The notes beneath the pieces are model-generated. The model saw only the letters and a list, made by a program, of their open reading frames with translations. It did not search any database and was not told where the DNA came from. 62,000 nucleotides of DNA, from positions 1-62,000 of the forward strand of contig JBBHKE010003316.1 in the NCBI GenBank assembly GCA_037447655.1, in the 5' to 3' direction. The position numbers and the translations under genes were made by a program. Numbering within the stretch: position 1 is the first letter of the stretch; each line of letters opens with the position of its first letter. The DNA comes from Zygnema cylindricum. Its lineage: Eukaryota > Streptophyta > Zygnematophyceae > Zygnematales > Zygnemataceae. Positions 1-12,000 of this stretch are shown here, piece by piece.

Positions 1-30
1 TGACGGTGGAGAGGGAGGTAGGGTGGTACA

Positions 31-190
31 GTGTCCATCACTATTAGAGTTAATGTCACTAATTCGGTCGCAACTTTTTCTGGTCGAAAATCATAAAACA
101 GTGTTAACAACACTGTCAATTTATATAAGTGGACAAAACTTTGCCACATCTCCTTGCATTGAATCAGAATTTGCAATTTTATATTTCTAG
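31..190. repeat. MITE-like repeat, family C, copy 1
   Basis: It starts with a 'CCATCACTATTAGAGTTAAT' type terminus and shares internal blocks with copies near 8420, 41568, 56836 and 57868: the 'AAAATCATAAAA' block, a stretch like 'GTGTTAACAACACT', and 'CCACATCTCCTTGCA'. Only part of the element is recognisable. The right end is uncertain because another inverted-repeat element begins at 189. Confidence 0.5.
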
Positions 191-613
191 TGTTGTATAT
201 CGATAGCCATTTGCTAATAATGGGTATGTACCTTTTTTTGACTTACCGAGAATCAATACATGGGTTCTGGATATCGGTAACGGAATTATCACAAAAAATA
301 ACCGATATATAACGATAAATTACCGATAAATGTTGGGCCCGTGACCGTCACCGATGATTGTACGGTTTGGAACGTACACTTGTACTGTTTTTGTACAGGC
401 GCCATGCCGTGGCATGCTATACTATATCATGTGTAAATTATGATACAGTATTGTGTAAAGTACTATGATAGAGTATGCTATGTATTTTACACTAATCGGC
501 GTTAAAAAAATTGTTGAATCCGGAGCGATTTACCGGGACCCCTCACCCTTCGATAATTGATAATTATCGGTGTCGGTTTGATCGCGATAAGTTTTGACCC
601 GATACACAACACT
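189..613. mobile_element. TIR element, family D, copy 1
   Basis: The ends are inverted repeats: AGTGTTGTATATCG at the left and CGATACACAACACT at the right. The interior is rich in CGATAA/TTATCG words. Longer relatives with the same ends lie at 13415-13846 and 14074-14833. There is no coding capacity, so this looks like a non-autonomous DNA element. Confidence 0.5.
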
Positions 614-639
614 GATAATTTTGCATTGACATTAATAAA

Positions 640-1440
640 TCCTTAACTTTAAATACGAAGGGCATTCTAATGAATTTAATAGGCTTGAAACATATAGTGG
701 AAAGCTTAAGTATAGCCGATGGCCAAGCTCTAATAGTAAACAATCAATAGTAGAGAAAACCGGCACGTGAAGTATCAGAAGGAAGTGAATTAAGAACCCC
801 TGATGGAATGGTGTCGACAACCTTATCAAAAATAATCTCTTAGATACCTACAACTGGCTTCATAATAACAACAGGACTTCATAATAAGGGCAGAGAAAGC
901 CAAACCAAGATATCCGCTAAAAAACGGCGAGGAACTAAACAAGCCGCCTCCAAAATAGACTTTGGGAACACCGTCACACCATCCAAATCACAAGGGGTTA
1001 TGATAGCAAGAACAAGAGTACCTCGAGAAAAAAACCGAAAGACAATTAAGGCACATATTCTCCTAGTATACCGCAGGCGCTACACGCGCAATAGATACTA
1101 AACCCAATCCCTTCATTGAGTCGAGAAGGGATACTTAATTGATTCGTGGAGTACGTCCATGAGGCAATCATCAAAGAGAAAGATTTATGTGGGAGAGGAA
1201 ATGTGGGTGCGGTGGAGGAGCAAAGGGAGAAACACGATCTAAAGAGCAAAAATAAAAAGGTTGGGTAGGTCGTCCTCGCATTACAAACCAGTCTGCAAAA
1301 GAAGTTCAAGATTAGGATCACAGAAGTACTCCAGGCAGACACTGTAACACACGAATGCCCTCGCAGGGAGTGGGGCTCATGAGAGGATTCAAAGGAAGGA
1401 TATCAGAAAGTGATCAACCAGCACACTTGATTTGATGAAC
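640..1440 (-). pseudogene. Decayed reverse-transcriptase element fragment (copy A)
   Basis: On the minus strand a short block reads GLVSIARVAPAVYLGEY. It matches the post-RT region of the better copies: VARVAPVAYFGG in the copy near 37.0 kb and LAPSAYLGNWALVAS in the copy near 32.4 kb. The surrounding frame is broken by stops and shifts. Only the location and the one diagnostic block support the call; the boundaries are estimates. Confidence 0.4.
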
Positions 1441-1678
1441 AGAAACGATAGACTTACCCAAACAGTTTTTTTTTATGTTTTTAAGTTTTCAGTTTACTGA
1501 TTAGGGTGTCTAGTTGGGCCAAATGACTATGATACGGGTATCTAATGTCATCGGGAAAAAATCAGAAACTACAGCCATTCGTTGATTACATCTGAACCTT
1601 CTGCCACACCTTTTGTACCCTGGACTCAGATGTGTTACCATTGTGCTTTTTTATTTGTCCTGCTTCTATCTCAATATC
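1441..1678. other. Spacer with no recognised feature
   Basis: AT-rich intergenic sequence between the decayed RT fragment and a minisatellite. I see no conserved coding frame. Confidence 0.4.
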
Positions 1679-1870
1679 AATCATGGTCATAATAGCGTTG
1701 ATCTTGGCCATGATAGTGTTGATCATGGCGATGATGGTGATCATGGCAATGATAGTGTTGATCATGGCAGTGGGTGTTGATCATGGCAATAAGTGTTGAT
1801 CATGACAATGATAGTATTGATCAAAGCGATAATAGCGTTGACACGACAATTATAGTATTGACCAGGGCAG
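1679..1870. repeat. Minisatellite, unit about 24 bp
   Basis: Degenerate tandem copies of a unit like GATCATGGCAATGATAGTGTT occur about eight times, with drift towards the right end. It has no coding meaning. Confidence 0.8.
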
Positions 1871-2747
1871 AATTGTCAGTGATGACACTTATGCTGACTA
1901 CAATAGTAACAGCAGCAACGGCGCTGCCTTAGGTAGTGCCTACTGAAATCGGCATACGTCTTGGCAGCAAATCTTGTAAAGAAACACAGTTCCAGACTAG
2001 TCACAGTAAATCGATAGGAATAGGAAAATAACACTTCAATCAGAAAATCAAATCATGTGAAGAAATGTGATGGAGCCTGAAATCATTTGCCACTTTAAAA
2101 GGAGAAAATAGATACAAATTAAACATCCGAAGTTGCCAAAAAGAAAGTGGATCACATGTTAAGGCATAAACCTCAAATAAAAACACATTTGATCACCTCG
2201 ATATCCCAAACATTTCAGAGAAGGTCCTGGAAAAAGATGGTAACAAGAGATGTATCCACCCATGAAAAGAATATTTCCTTTATATCCATAACTTTGATTT
2301 GGAGAATGAAATCCGTCCCAATCAACCCAATAGACCACTCCATTCCCCAGGCCTTGATAAGACTTCCAGCGAAAAACATACCTTTTCTACATGCTGTAGC
2401 GATTGAAGATAAACAGCTTTAAGGGTTGACAAAAGGAACACGACCAGAGACAGTACCAACATTGGCGGACAAAAAAAGTCCAGAAAAGCTGTGGCTGGTT
2501 CCAGCAATAAAGCCTCTTTCACTCAAAGAAATACAATACAATTCTCCAAATGAATGCACCTTCCCACAACCTGCAACTACGTGAAACAAAAAGACACTTT
2601 CTCCTGAAAGGAAGGCTGAGCAAAGATCTCGGTTCACATCCCATACCCAGAATGTTCCCCATATCATAGGCCCCTGCAATCCTGCTTTCCCGTTTCGATC
2701 TTCTCCAACCCAGGTTGAGCAAAGCTGCTCCCCATTCCAATACTCCC
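1871..2747 (-). other. Downstream region of eL15 (probable 3' UTR and spacer)
   Basis: This region lies directly 3' of the eL15 stop on the minus strand. Short open frames occur in it on both strands, but none resembles a known protein and one overlaps the eL15 C-terminus out of frame. I could not fix a polyadenylation site. Confidence 0.4.
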
Positions 2748-5440
2748 TTAACGGTAACGGCGCAGAGAAAGGGAGTTGTTCTTCTTCCAGGTAGCGTGAA
2801 CTGAAGGGCGGCATTTGTGGTTCAAGTGACCCTTTCCATGGAGACCACGATGATGGCGACCAGCTGATGTGAGTCCACGAAGCTCACGATGCTTCATAAC
2901 AGGTTTCACTATCCAGTTGATGCGGGGATCCTTGCGAACAGCATTATGAGCTGGGTCAACCAAAATAACTTCAAAGTATTTGTAAGCTGAGTCCTGTTCC
3001 CACCAAGGCCCACAAAACCAGAAACATGCACTGAATCAGCCATTACTGCATAAAGGGGAACAAAAAGAAGTACCTCATACGATTAAAGAAAAAAGATATG
3101 GGCATAAAATTTCCATGACGTTAAGAAGGCAAAAAACCTGCCAGCACAGACACCGACAACTTAAACAAAATTGTTTTCAAGAGCATCATAGAGTACTAAA
3201 TACTTAAAAGACATTCTAAAAAGACATTCTATCACCTCAAGAATTCCATGAAATAGGCATAAACATGAAAATGCAGAGGGCAATAGTGACTCACATTTAC
3301 AAAATAAGAATCTAAACAGTGCAATCCCGTCCCAGCAGGTAGTCCACCTGATGGGGATAAATTTGAAGTAGAGACAACAGGAAAACGCAAAAATGCACAA
3401 ATTGTAAAAAAAGGCACAAAATGCACAAATGCAACCTGAACCTACCTGGTTCACCCAATACGAATTCAAAACACGAAGACCTCCCAACTTTCGACCAGCT
3501 CGTTCTTCAGCAACTGATCGCAAATTTCGCTGAAACTTCAGCTGTGAGATACCCTGGTGGACTGGCTTTCCGTACACAATACCCTTAGGCACAGGACGCT
3601 TGCGACCTCCACGTCGAACTCGAACTCGATATACAACAAAACCCTGTCAGGCCAATCAAACTGTCAGAAGAATGTTTGCTAAAATGCAATACTAACTCCA
3701 CTAGACACTCAATGGACTTAATATACAACAAAACCCTAGCAGGGCCGGTTCCATGTTACAACCGTCCATTTTACTAAAATGCAATACTGAATTACACTAG
3801 AAGACATCAAAAAATAATTTCCTATTCAAAGCTGAAGCACAGGTTATTCCGAAGGTCCAAAGAGGTACAGAAACAAGCTAAACAAAAACGTTGCCAGAAA
3901 TGCATAAAAGTTCAATGTCAAAATAAAAGGTGAACAGGATGATGCAAAATCAGACCAATAATGGAATGCACATACTTCTCAAGAATGAGTTGGAGAAACT
4001 TAAGTGTGCTAAAACCTAAAGTTGCTTCCTACAGGTACATTTCCTTTGAGCTGAACTTGAACAGCCTAGAAGTTACTGCTCTGTCCAGGAGGAAAAGCCA
4101 CATGATCCTTCAAAATTAACCGCAAAAAATTGGGAAGTATGGAAAGCGCAAGAATGGAGTAAGCCGTTGTCAACATTTGTACAGGCAAGTAAATGGCAAC
4201 CCCCATTTAAACCGGCCTTTGAATCCCCTTCCCTCCGATATCTCACGTGAACATTGCTGAAACCCAATCTTTTGTGGCTTTTGTATCCAAAGGAATAATT
4301 TGCAGTGCTGGAGCAGATAATTTTTGCAAAACCTCAATACAAAAGAGCGTGTGTTGCTGTAAGCGTTGATATTATTTTCGTCACTTGAAACCTTTCCTTT
4401 ATGCACAATTGGCCGGAGCTTTACATTCGAGACTTACACAATATGTTTACCTCCTTTGCCTTGTGAACAAGGCATGGATAAGAATCTATGAATGCCGGGT
4501 CACAGCTTAATACCAGTGGTTTGGCTGTGCACATACGTACATACTTACCTGCTTTGCCAATATGACAAACGGACCAGTCTTATGCAATAACTCTGATAGT
4601 TTATGATAGCTCAAAGGTGATAATAGTAATGGTTTAGCTGTGTAAACAACAAATACAATAAGAATGTGCTTACCTGCTTTGCCTTGTAACCAAGACGACG
4701 AGCTTTGTCAGGCCTAGTTGGCCGGGTGAGGCGAGTAATGCTCGGGAGCTGACGGTACTCCCAGCACCGAACTCTCAGCAAGAACCGCAGCACATCGGAC
4801 TGCTTCTTCCTCCATAACTCCTCAAGATATTTGTAAGCCCCTGCAACAATAAAAAAATTCACAATAGAGGTCAAGAAAAGGTTAACTTACACAAGCGCAT
4901 AGAAATAACTATCCATTAGACACTCGTTTCAGAACCAAGTAAATTTATATACAAACAAAATGAAATAAATGTTTTGAATTTCCCATAATACAGTGTTTTC
5001 CACTACCTGGTTCATCACCTGGTTCAGTTGAAAAACCTAAATTTAATCAATCAGCTCTCAACAGGCATCAAGCATCCATGGCAAACATCCAAGAAATCAA
5101 AGCATAAATTACATATGCTAACCCTAAATCTGACATTCAAACCCTATGCCTATTTGAGTTAGAGCACGGCGTCATGCTAGCACCAGGGGAAAAAAAAGAA
5201 AGGCGACATAACCTAACAGACAAGAAAAAGCCATAGCTTAACCTATCTTCGACGGACACCTCAAGAGCCATATCAACTGCAAACAAACGAATAACTGCAG
5301 GAAATCTACAAAACCAGCCGCACGCAGACAGTATTTTACTTTTCCTTTCACGAGGTTCTGTGCTTTGTCACCTTCGTGCTTGATTTCAAAAATAACTATG
5401 AGATTCTACTGAAAAGTGTCAATAAAATGAACTCACCCAT
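2748..5440 (-). CDS. RPL15: 60S ribosomal protein eL15 (4 exons)
   Basis: Structural protein of the cytosolic large ribosomal subunit. Exons on the minus strand are 5437-5440 (ATGG only), 4674-4840, 3446-3643 and 2748-2993. They join in phase to 204 residues, the usual eL15 length. The protein starts [11 protein letters not shown], has the basic core [18 protein letters not shown], continues [15 protein letters not shown] and [15 protein letters not shown], and ends [10 protein letters not shown]. All introns are GT-AG. The start codon is followed after one base by a GTGAGT donor, the split-start layout typical of ribosomal protein genes. It is divergent from CCT7 with about 590 bp between the starts. 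Introns 1 and 2 hold short degenerate copies of exon edges, listed separately. Confidence 0.97.
3630..3805 (-). repeat. Tandem duplication across the 5' edge of eL15 exon 3
   Basis: On the plus strand, ATATACAACAAAACCCTGTC at 3630 (exon 3 start plus its acceptor) recurs at 3721 as ATATACAACAAAACCCTAGC. Both are followed by similar intronic text containing CTAAAATGCAATACT. The unit is about 90 bp. The second copy lies wholly in intron 2. Confidence 0.75.
4440..4670 (-). repeat. Two degenerate copies of the 3' end of eL15 exon 2
   Basis: The true exon end reads, on the minus strand, GGCAAAGCAG followed by the donor GTAAGC. Two further copies lie downstream in intron 2: GGCAAAGCAG|GTAAGT near 4545-4570 and AAGGCAAAGGAG|GTAAAC near 4447-4475. 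Flanking words such as GGTTTGGCTGTG and GGTTTAGCTGTG are also shared, so the unit is about 110 bp. Confidence 0.7.
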
Positions 5441-6031
5441 GGCTGCTAAAACCCCAAACAGGCAGGCGAGCGACAGGGGCCGAAGAGAACCTGGAATGGG
5501 AGAGCTTCTCGGTTTATTTGGCATCCAGCTGCGAATTGAAGCGTGGGTGGCCGTCAGATTCGATCGATCTCAACCGTCGATCAAATAGAGCCTACAATTT
5601 GCACATGACGAAGTACGGCCAAGGGAAACCAGGTACTCACAATTTTCTTCGAGTCGTGCATGAAAGTATTTTTTTGTACAGACAAACGTACGAATCTGTA
5701 CAATATTAGTACATTACTGCACGATTTGGGTCAGGTCACGTACTTTATCAGTCGTCGTGACACACATATGACGTCGCACAAAGTCGCACAATGTCGCAGA
5801 AAGTCGCAGACTCCAAAAGCCAATCAAGAGTGAGTTAGCTTTGCGATAAATTTCGAAGGTTCCTGTGGAGAGTGAGAGAGAGAGAAAGTTTAAAGAAGTT
5901 ACGAATTGTACAGAAGACGATTATAAGCTTTTGTTTATGTTTTGACATTTTTTTGGAAATCTAAAGAGATTCCGTGCAAAGACAATTTGAGAATTAGTTT
6001 CTAGGTGAAGGAAGAATCCTGCGTGGCTGCC
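5441..6031. promoter_or_regulatory. Divergent promoter between eL15 and CCT7
   Basis: This 591-bp spacer separates two divergent start codons, so both promoters and 5' UTRs must lie here. At 5773-5812 there are four tandem GTCGCA motifs (variants GTCGCACAAA, GTCGCACAAT, GTCGCAGAAA, GTCGCAGACT) at an exact 10-bp period, preceded by TGACGTC. These are candidate factor sites; no factor is assigned. Confidence 0.55.
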
Positions 6032-9000
6032 ATGGCCAATATGGTTGTAAGTCTTTTCTTTCCACTGGCATGCCCTGTGTCTATACTGTATGGGTTGATG
6101 AAAGTGAAGCTGACACTTCAGAACTGATGTTATGTGTTTCTCATGACAGCAAGAGTTGCTGACTGACTATGAAGTGTATTACTAAGATTAAGCTTATTAT
6201 TTAAGTTATTGTTGTTTCCTTGTCTGCACAGCAACCTCAAATAATCCTTCTGAAAGAAGGAACAGATACTTCTCAAGGAAAGCAGCAGCTTCTGAGCAAT
6301 ATAAATGCATGTCTTGCTGTGGTGGATGCTGTACGGACCACTCTGGGGCCAAGAGGAATGGACAAACTTATCCATAATGGAACTTCTACAACTATCTCAA
6401 ACGACGGAGCAACAATTATGAAACTTCTTGATATTGTCCATCCTGCTGCCAAGACACTTGTAGAAATCGCCAAATCGCAGGATGCCGAGGTCAGGTTTGT
6501 GCTCACTTGTATTTTCTAGCAATTTTGATATCTGAGAGGCCTTTGATTTGGTAAAATCGCAGTAGTATTTTCAACGCATGTTTTCAACTAGTCTTTACGT
6601 TTAATTGCCTCCTTTGCGAAACTTAGTCTGTTCTCGGAGAGTTTGTTGTATAGAGTTTCATACCAGAGATACACTGTACCTCACTCAGTTGATACCTGTG
6701 TATACCCAAAATGCCAAAAGTTTATGCTTCAGATCTTTCTAGTGTGGAAGCATTCAATGTTGATATGTCATGGTGTGTTTTTTTTTGTACAACAGGTCGG
6801 TGATGGTACAACCACCGTAGTTCTATTGGCAGGTGAATTTCTTAGAGAAGCCAAACCTTTTGTAGAAGATGGAGTTCATCCGCAACTTATCATTAGGAGC
6901 TTCCGTACAGCATCAAATTTGGTATTACTATCTGCACTCTCAGCCCTAATGGTGTGTTTATTTTTGGAGGGAACTTGCACAATTGGAGGACATCTTGGCA
7001 ACCCTATCTGTTTAATGCAGATAGTTTAATATATCGGTGGTGAGCTTATGCTTAAAGGGGTATTAGACATTCTCGATTACTGGCGTTACTGGGCAGTAGT
7101 TGCAGTAATTGTACAGGAAAATGTACAAATCATACACTTTTTTTGTACAATTACTGTGGTTCCTGCCCAGTAACGCCAGTAATAGCCAATGTATAATTAC
7201 CCTGGAAGGATTTTTTTGTGCGCTATGATGTTGTACATCTATGGTCAATCAGGACCGTGAATTGTTTTGGTGACCTGTGGTCTGACATATTAGGGAATTG
7301 TACAAGCCCTGAAACTGATGTTATTGGAGCAATAATCATAGTATTTGTACAGAAAGCTATACAATTTTGTTAAAAAAAGCACATTTTTTTGTTCATTGAC
7401 GGTGATACTGGTCAGTATTCCTGTAATTTTGTATGTATAATTACTCAATAGTCACAGTAGTTGACTCCGAGAATCTTTTGGATTTGGGTTTGGGATGATG
7501 TAGGCTGTACAACATGTGAAGAAGGTGGCGATCACCATAGAAGGAAAGTCCCTTGAGGAGAAAAAGGACGTTTTGGAGAAGTGCGCAGCGACTAGTTTAA
7601 GCTCTAAGCTTCTTGGCGGAGAGAAGTTATTTTTTGCCAAAATGGTGGTAAATGCTGTGTTGGCGTTGGATGAAAATGTGCCTCTCAACATGATAGGTGT
7701 CAAAAAGGTAAGGAAGTTATTGTTTTCGATAGGTTTGTAGCCTTTAAAAGGTGTTCTCTTTACGAAAACATCACCTGTGTTTTTTTTGTGTGTGTGTGTT
7801 TGTAAATCTTAAGACACGATCAAATCATTCATTTACGTCCATTTCCTTTCAAGGCAAAGAGCTCGGCTGTATGAACTGTGGCAGCTATTAAAATGAATTC
7901 GAAAGAAAGGCCAATGATTTTTAAATGGTGCATGAAAGACATGGCATATAGATGTCTATTATCGGAGCCCTCAAGACTGCGTTCCTAATGGTGGATACCT
8001 CCCAGTTCTAACCCATTTTGGAATGCTTTTTTTTTTTTGTTTGTGAATCTCTAAGTGAAAGGTTGGTTGCATACTACAAGGTAAATGCCTCAACATTTAC
8101 TGATGCTGAACCTGATTGCTGTTCCCAAGTAATGTAATTATCTGACTATGAGAGAATCCTCATTTTTTTTTATGATAACTGCAAAATTTGTTGTAGGATA
8201 TTAAGCGGGTTGCAGATGTAAATAGGGGAACGTTATGGTAATTTTAAGCATAGTTCTTATCAAGGCAGGATTTTGCCTGGAATTGCACTTTAGTCTTTGG
8301 CTAGAAGATTCCACAACATTATTCATACAAGGTGACTCTATTACAGCTTTTTAAGTGTTCATGTGGTACTTGATGATTGGATTCTTCAGGTGAAAGTGGA
8401 ATAGTGTGGACCATGAAAACTGCCCATCACTATTAATAATATTAATTTGGTTGCGACTTTCTTTGACAAAAAATCATAAGTTAGTGTAATGATATTTTTA
8501 ATGGAGTTGGACTACAAGTGGCCACCTCTCTCTTCACCGAATTAGTACTATGCATTCTAATTCTATGTTTACGCTAATTATTTCGTCACACTAACTTCAA
8601 TGGGCACTGTAGCTTCTGCATTGGGATGTAGCACTGGAATTCACGATTTGGAACCTCTTAGACAAAGAAAGGATGGTGCTTTATATGTTGTGTGTCTTTT
8701 GTAACATGGCAGGTGCAAGGAGGTACTATGCGAGATTCATTTCTTGTTGAGGGTGTGGCCTTCAAAAAGACATTCTCATATGCTGGGTTTGAGCAACAAC
8801 CTAAGACTTTTGAGAACCCGACAATTCTCTTATTGAATATCGAGCTGGAGCTTAAATCTGAAAAGGAAAATGCAGAAGTGAGGTGAGCTTATATTGTGGC
8901 TTGGCTCATTTGTCACAAGTTGTCATGAAGAAGAATTTCTGTTGTGACTTGTCATTATTACCAATGGCAATGCGCGTGCTTTTCATGGAAACCATATTCG

Positions 9001-12000
9001 GCTTGGTCACTTTGTTATTTTTTTTGTCCTCTTGCTTCTCAATCTTTTGTCATAGTCTTGGCATTGCAGGCTGACAGACCCAGAACAATACCAGTCAATA
9101 GTTGACGCGGAGTGGAATATTATTTACGACAAGCTGGATAAGTGTGTAGCTTGTGGTGCAAAAATTGTTCTTTCTCGTCTGGCGATTGGCGACTTAGGAA
9201 CACAGGTGATCCATGTGACTCTTGTGCTTGCGCAACTGGAAATAGCATGGCAAATGTGGCATGTATGCCGCTGGATGGAGTGAAAGTGGTCCAACTTTTG
9301 TTTAGTTTTTTATTTTTTTGTTTATTGTGGTAAGATTCACTTGGAAATTTTGTCAAGCAGCTTGAACCTCATGGATGTATCCATTAGTCAGGGTTGTGAA
9401 CCTCCACGTCATCATAATGGATGCACACTCAAGCTATATTTTTGAAGTAATAAATGCTGCCCCTTGATGCGTTGGCTTTATGCATTTCTGGCTTATGTTG
9501 TTTAACAAACCTCGACTGTTGCTGTACGTTTCAAAATGCAGTACTTTGCAGATAGGGACATCTTTTGTGCTGGTCGAGTACCTGAGGAGGATCTTCAGCG
9601 AGTGGCAAAGGCAACTGGTGCTGCAGTACAAACAAGTGTCAACAACATAGTGCCCAGTGTAAGTAAACTTGAAGTCTTGTCACTTTTGAGGAACAGTTAA
9701 GATCTTATGCTCATGCACGTATCATTATGGTTTGCAAACAAGTTGAGTGTCACATATTTAGATTGGCGACGTCATTGAGAAACGCTTCGTCTAAGTGTCA
9801 TGTGTGCTGGTCTGTCCTTGGCAACATGGAAATTGTGCTGAAATCAGCCAGTCACTCATTTTGTTGGGGGTGAGAGGTGGCATAAACTTAAGTTTTTTCT
9901 GATTGTACGATTGGCACAAGTTGGGACTGTACTCTTACTGCATTTCGCAGTTGCTTTAGTGATTGTTGTGAAGATGCATCACGCTTATTCAAGGAACAAT
10001 GCTTACGTCAATAGCTGCTTTAATGGCAGGTTTTGGGTCATTGTGAACATTTCAATGAGCGTCAAGTTGGAAACGAACGCTTCAACATTTTTACGGGATG
10101 TCCAGAAGCCAAGACTGCAACCATTGTTCTTCGAGGAGGAGCTGATCAGGTGTGGTTTTGAGCATGTCGTCAGTTCGAGGAATATCTTCAAATCATGAAT
10201 GGGCATTTGATATGCTTTCGATGTTATTACCCAGACTTTTTGCTACCATATAGGCTCCCGAACTGTATGAGCTCCATGTATATTATGGAATAAAGCTGTT
10301 TCTTAATAGTGTCAGCCTGGTTGGGTTCAGGGTATTCTGTTTTTGCATGTCTTTCCACTTCTGGGTGAATGGTTTCCATCTGCTGGTTTCCTTTGCCCTT
10401 TTTAGTCTCAATGGCTGCTTGTTTTCTAGATTTTTTAGCCCAATACAGACAATTTGACTTTATACAGTTTATTCAGCTATTGTCACTAATTCTTTGGTCT
10501 TATGTCTAATTCGTCTAAATATGCGCCTTTGTCAAGTTTCATCCTGAATTCTGTTCCTGTACAGTTCTGTTAACATATAGTTCTGGTTGATTCCAATCAT
10601 GTTCTTTAACTTGATAAGATTTTCTTGGGCTTCATTTTAGCCAGGCACGAATTAAAAGGTCGAGGGTTTATGTGAAAAGGGTTTCTGGTGCTTCTGGCTG
10701 TTGTTTGTGACTTTTGCAGTTTATTGAGGAGGCTGATCGGAGTCTTCATGATGCTATCATGATTGTGAGGAGGGCTGTGAAGAACTCGGCGGTGGTGGCT
10801 GGAGGTGGAGCAATTGATGTAAGGAAGTTTACTTTTGAGCCACGAAGTTGTCATTGTATCACCAGGAGTATGTATTTTATATTGATTTTGGGCACATGTG
10901 GTCTCAGATTTTTTTTAATGGCAACATCGTGATCAGCATTATTGTGTGTTTTTTGTATGTGGCAGATGGAAGTAAGCCGCTATTTACGGCAACATGCACG
11001 GTCAATACCAGGGAAATCCCAGCTTTTTATAAATGCATTTGCTAAGGCTCTTGAGGTGAGTTATTTAAATCTTCACTGTGACTAATAATCACAGCTTTTT
11101 GTGCGCATGAGAGGTGTGATAACTGTTTTCTTATGGGCATTGCTGGATTAATTAGTCTTTATCAGTCGTATTATTAGTTTTTATGTTTTGGCTGCTTTGG
11201 AAATGCAGGTGATTCCTCGACAATTATGTGAAAACGCAGGATTTGACGCGACAGATGTGTTAAATAAACTTCGACAGAAACATGCACAATCTTCAGGTGA
11301 GCATTTCACAGAAAAGCTATTTTGCAATACAGAAATTTCATTTTTAAGAGGAGATAAGAAAATGTGATATGGGATGAGAGGCTATTAGTTGTGACAAAAG
11401 GCTTGGTCGTTTTTCAACGGCCAGGCTGTCAGGTCTGGACGCATTGGGATTTTATTAACAGCAGCAAAGAGGGATGAGGAAGGAGGTGCAGTGTATTACG
11501 AATCTTGAAGGAATACTTCTCATTTAGACTTGTCGTGCTGGGTTTTTTTGCCTATTTATTATTTCCTAAGGGTGTCTAATAGCGCTATGATGCATGTACT
11601 GATTCTTCTTTATTGGATCTTCCAGGTGAAGGATCTCTATTTGGAGTTGATGTGAACAATGGAGGAATTATGGATACCTACGCAAACTTTATTTGGGAGC
11701 CTGCACTTGTCAAGGTAGAAGTTGGAACTTTGTAACTCTGTTTGCTTTTCAACTGTCGAGTGCTACGTTGTACACGTTGATGTTGCTATCATGAACAATT
11801 CATTTTTTTTATATTTTTTGTTCTCTGATGGCAGTTATTTTGTTTTATTTTATTTATATTTGCTAGCGATAGATGGAATGCGTGTCGATTTTTCCTGCTA
11901 CTAAATAAATCCGCAGAAGCTCAATTATGGTAGTGAACCAGTGCTTGTGAACCGAATCTGTTAGTACACCGGCAGTTTTTAAATGGTTTTGTTAGTAAAC

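Noticed and set aside
1679-1870. Tandem repeat considered as a CRISPR-like array
   Set aside because: Units drift continuously with no unique spacers, and the genome is eukaryotic.
2419-2814. 131-codon minus-strand frame at the eL15 3' end
   Set aside because: It overlaps the eL15 C-terminal codons out of frame and resembles no family; most likely 3' UTR.
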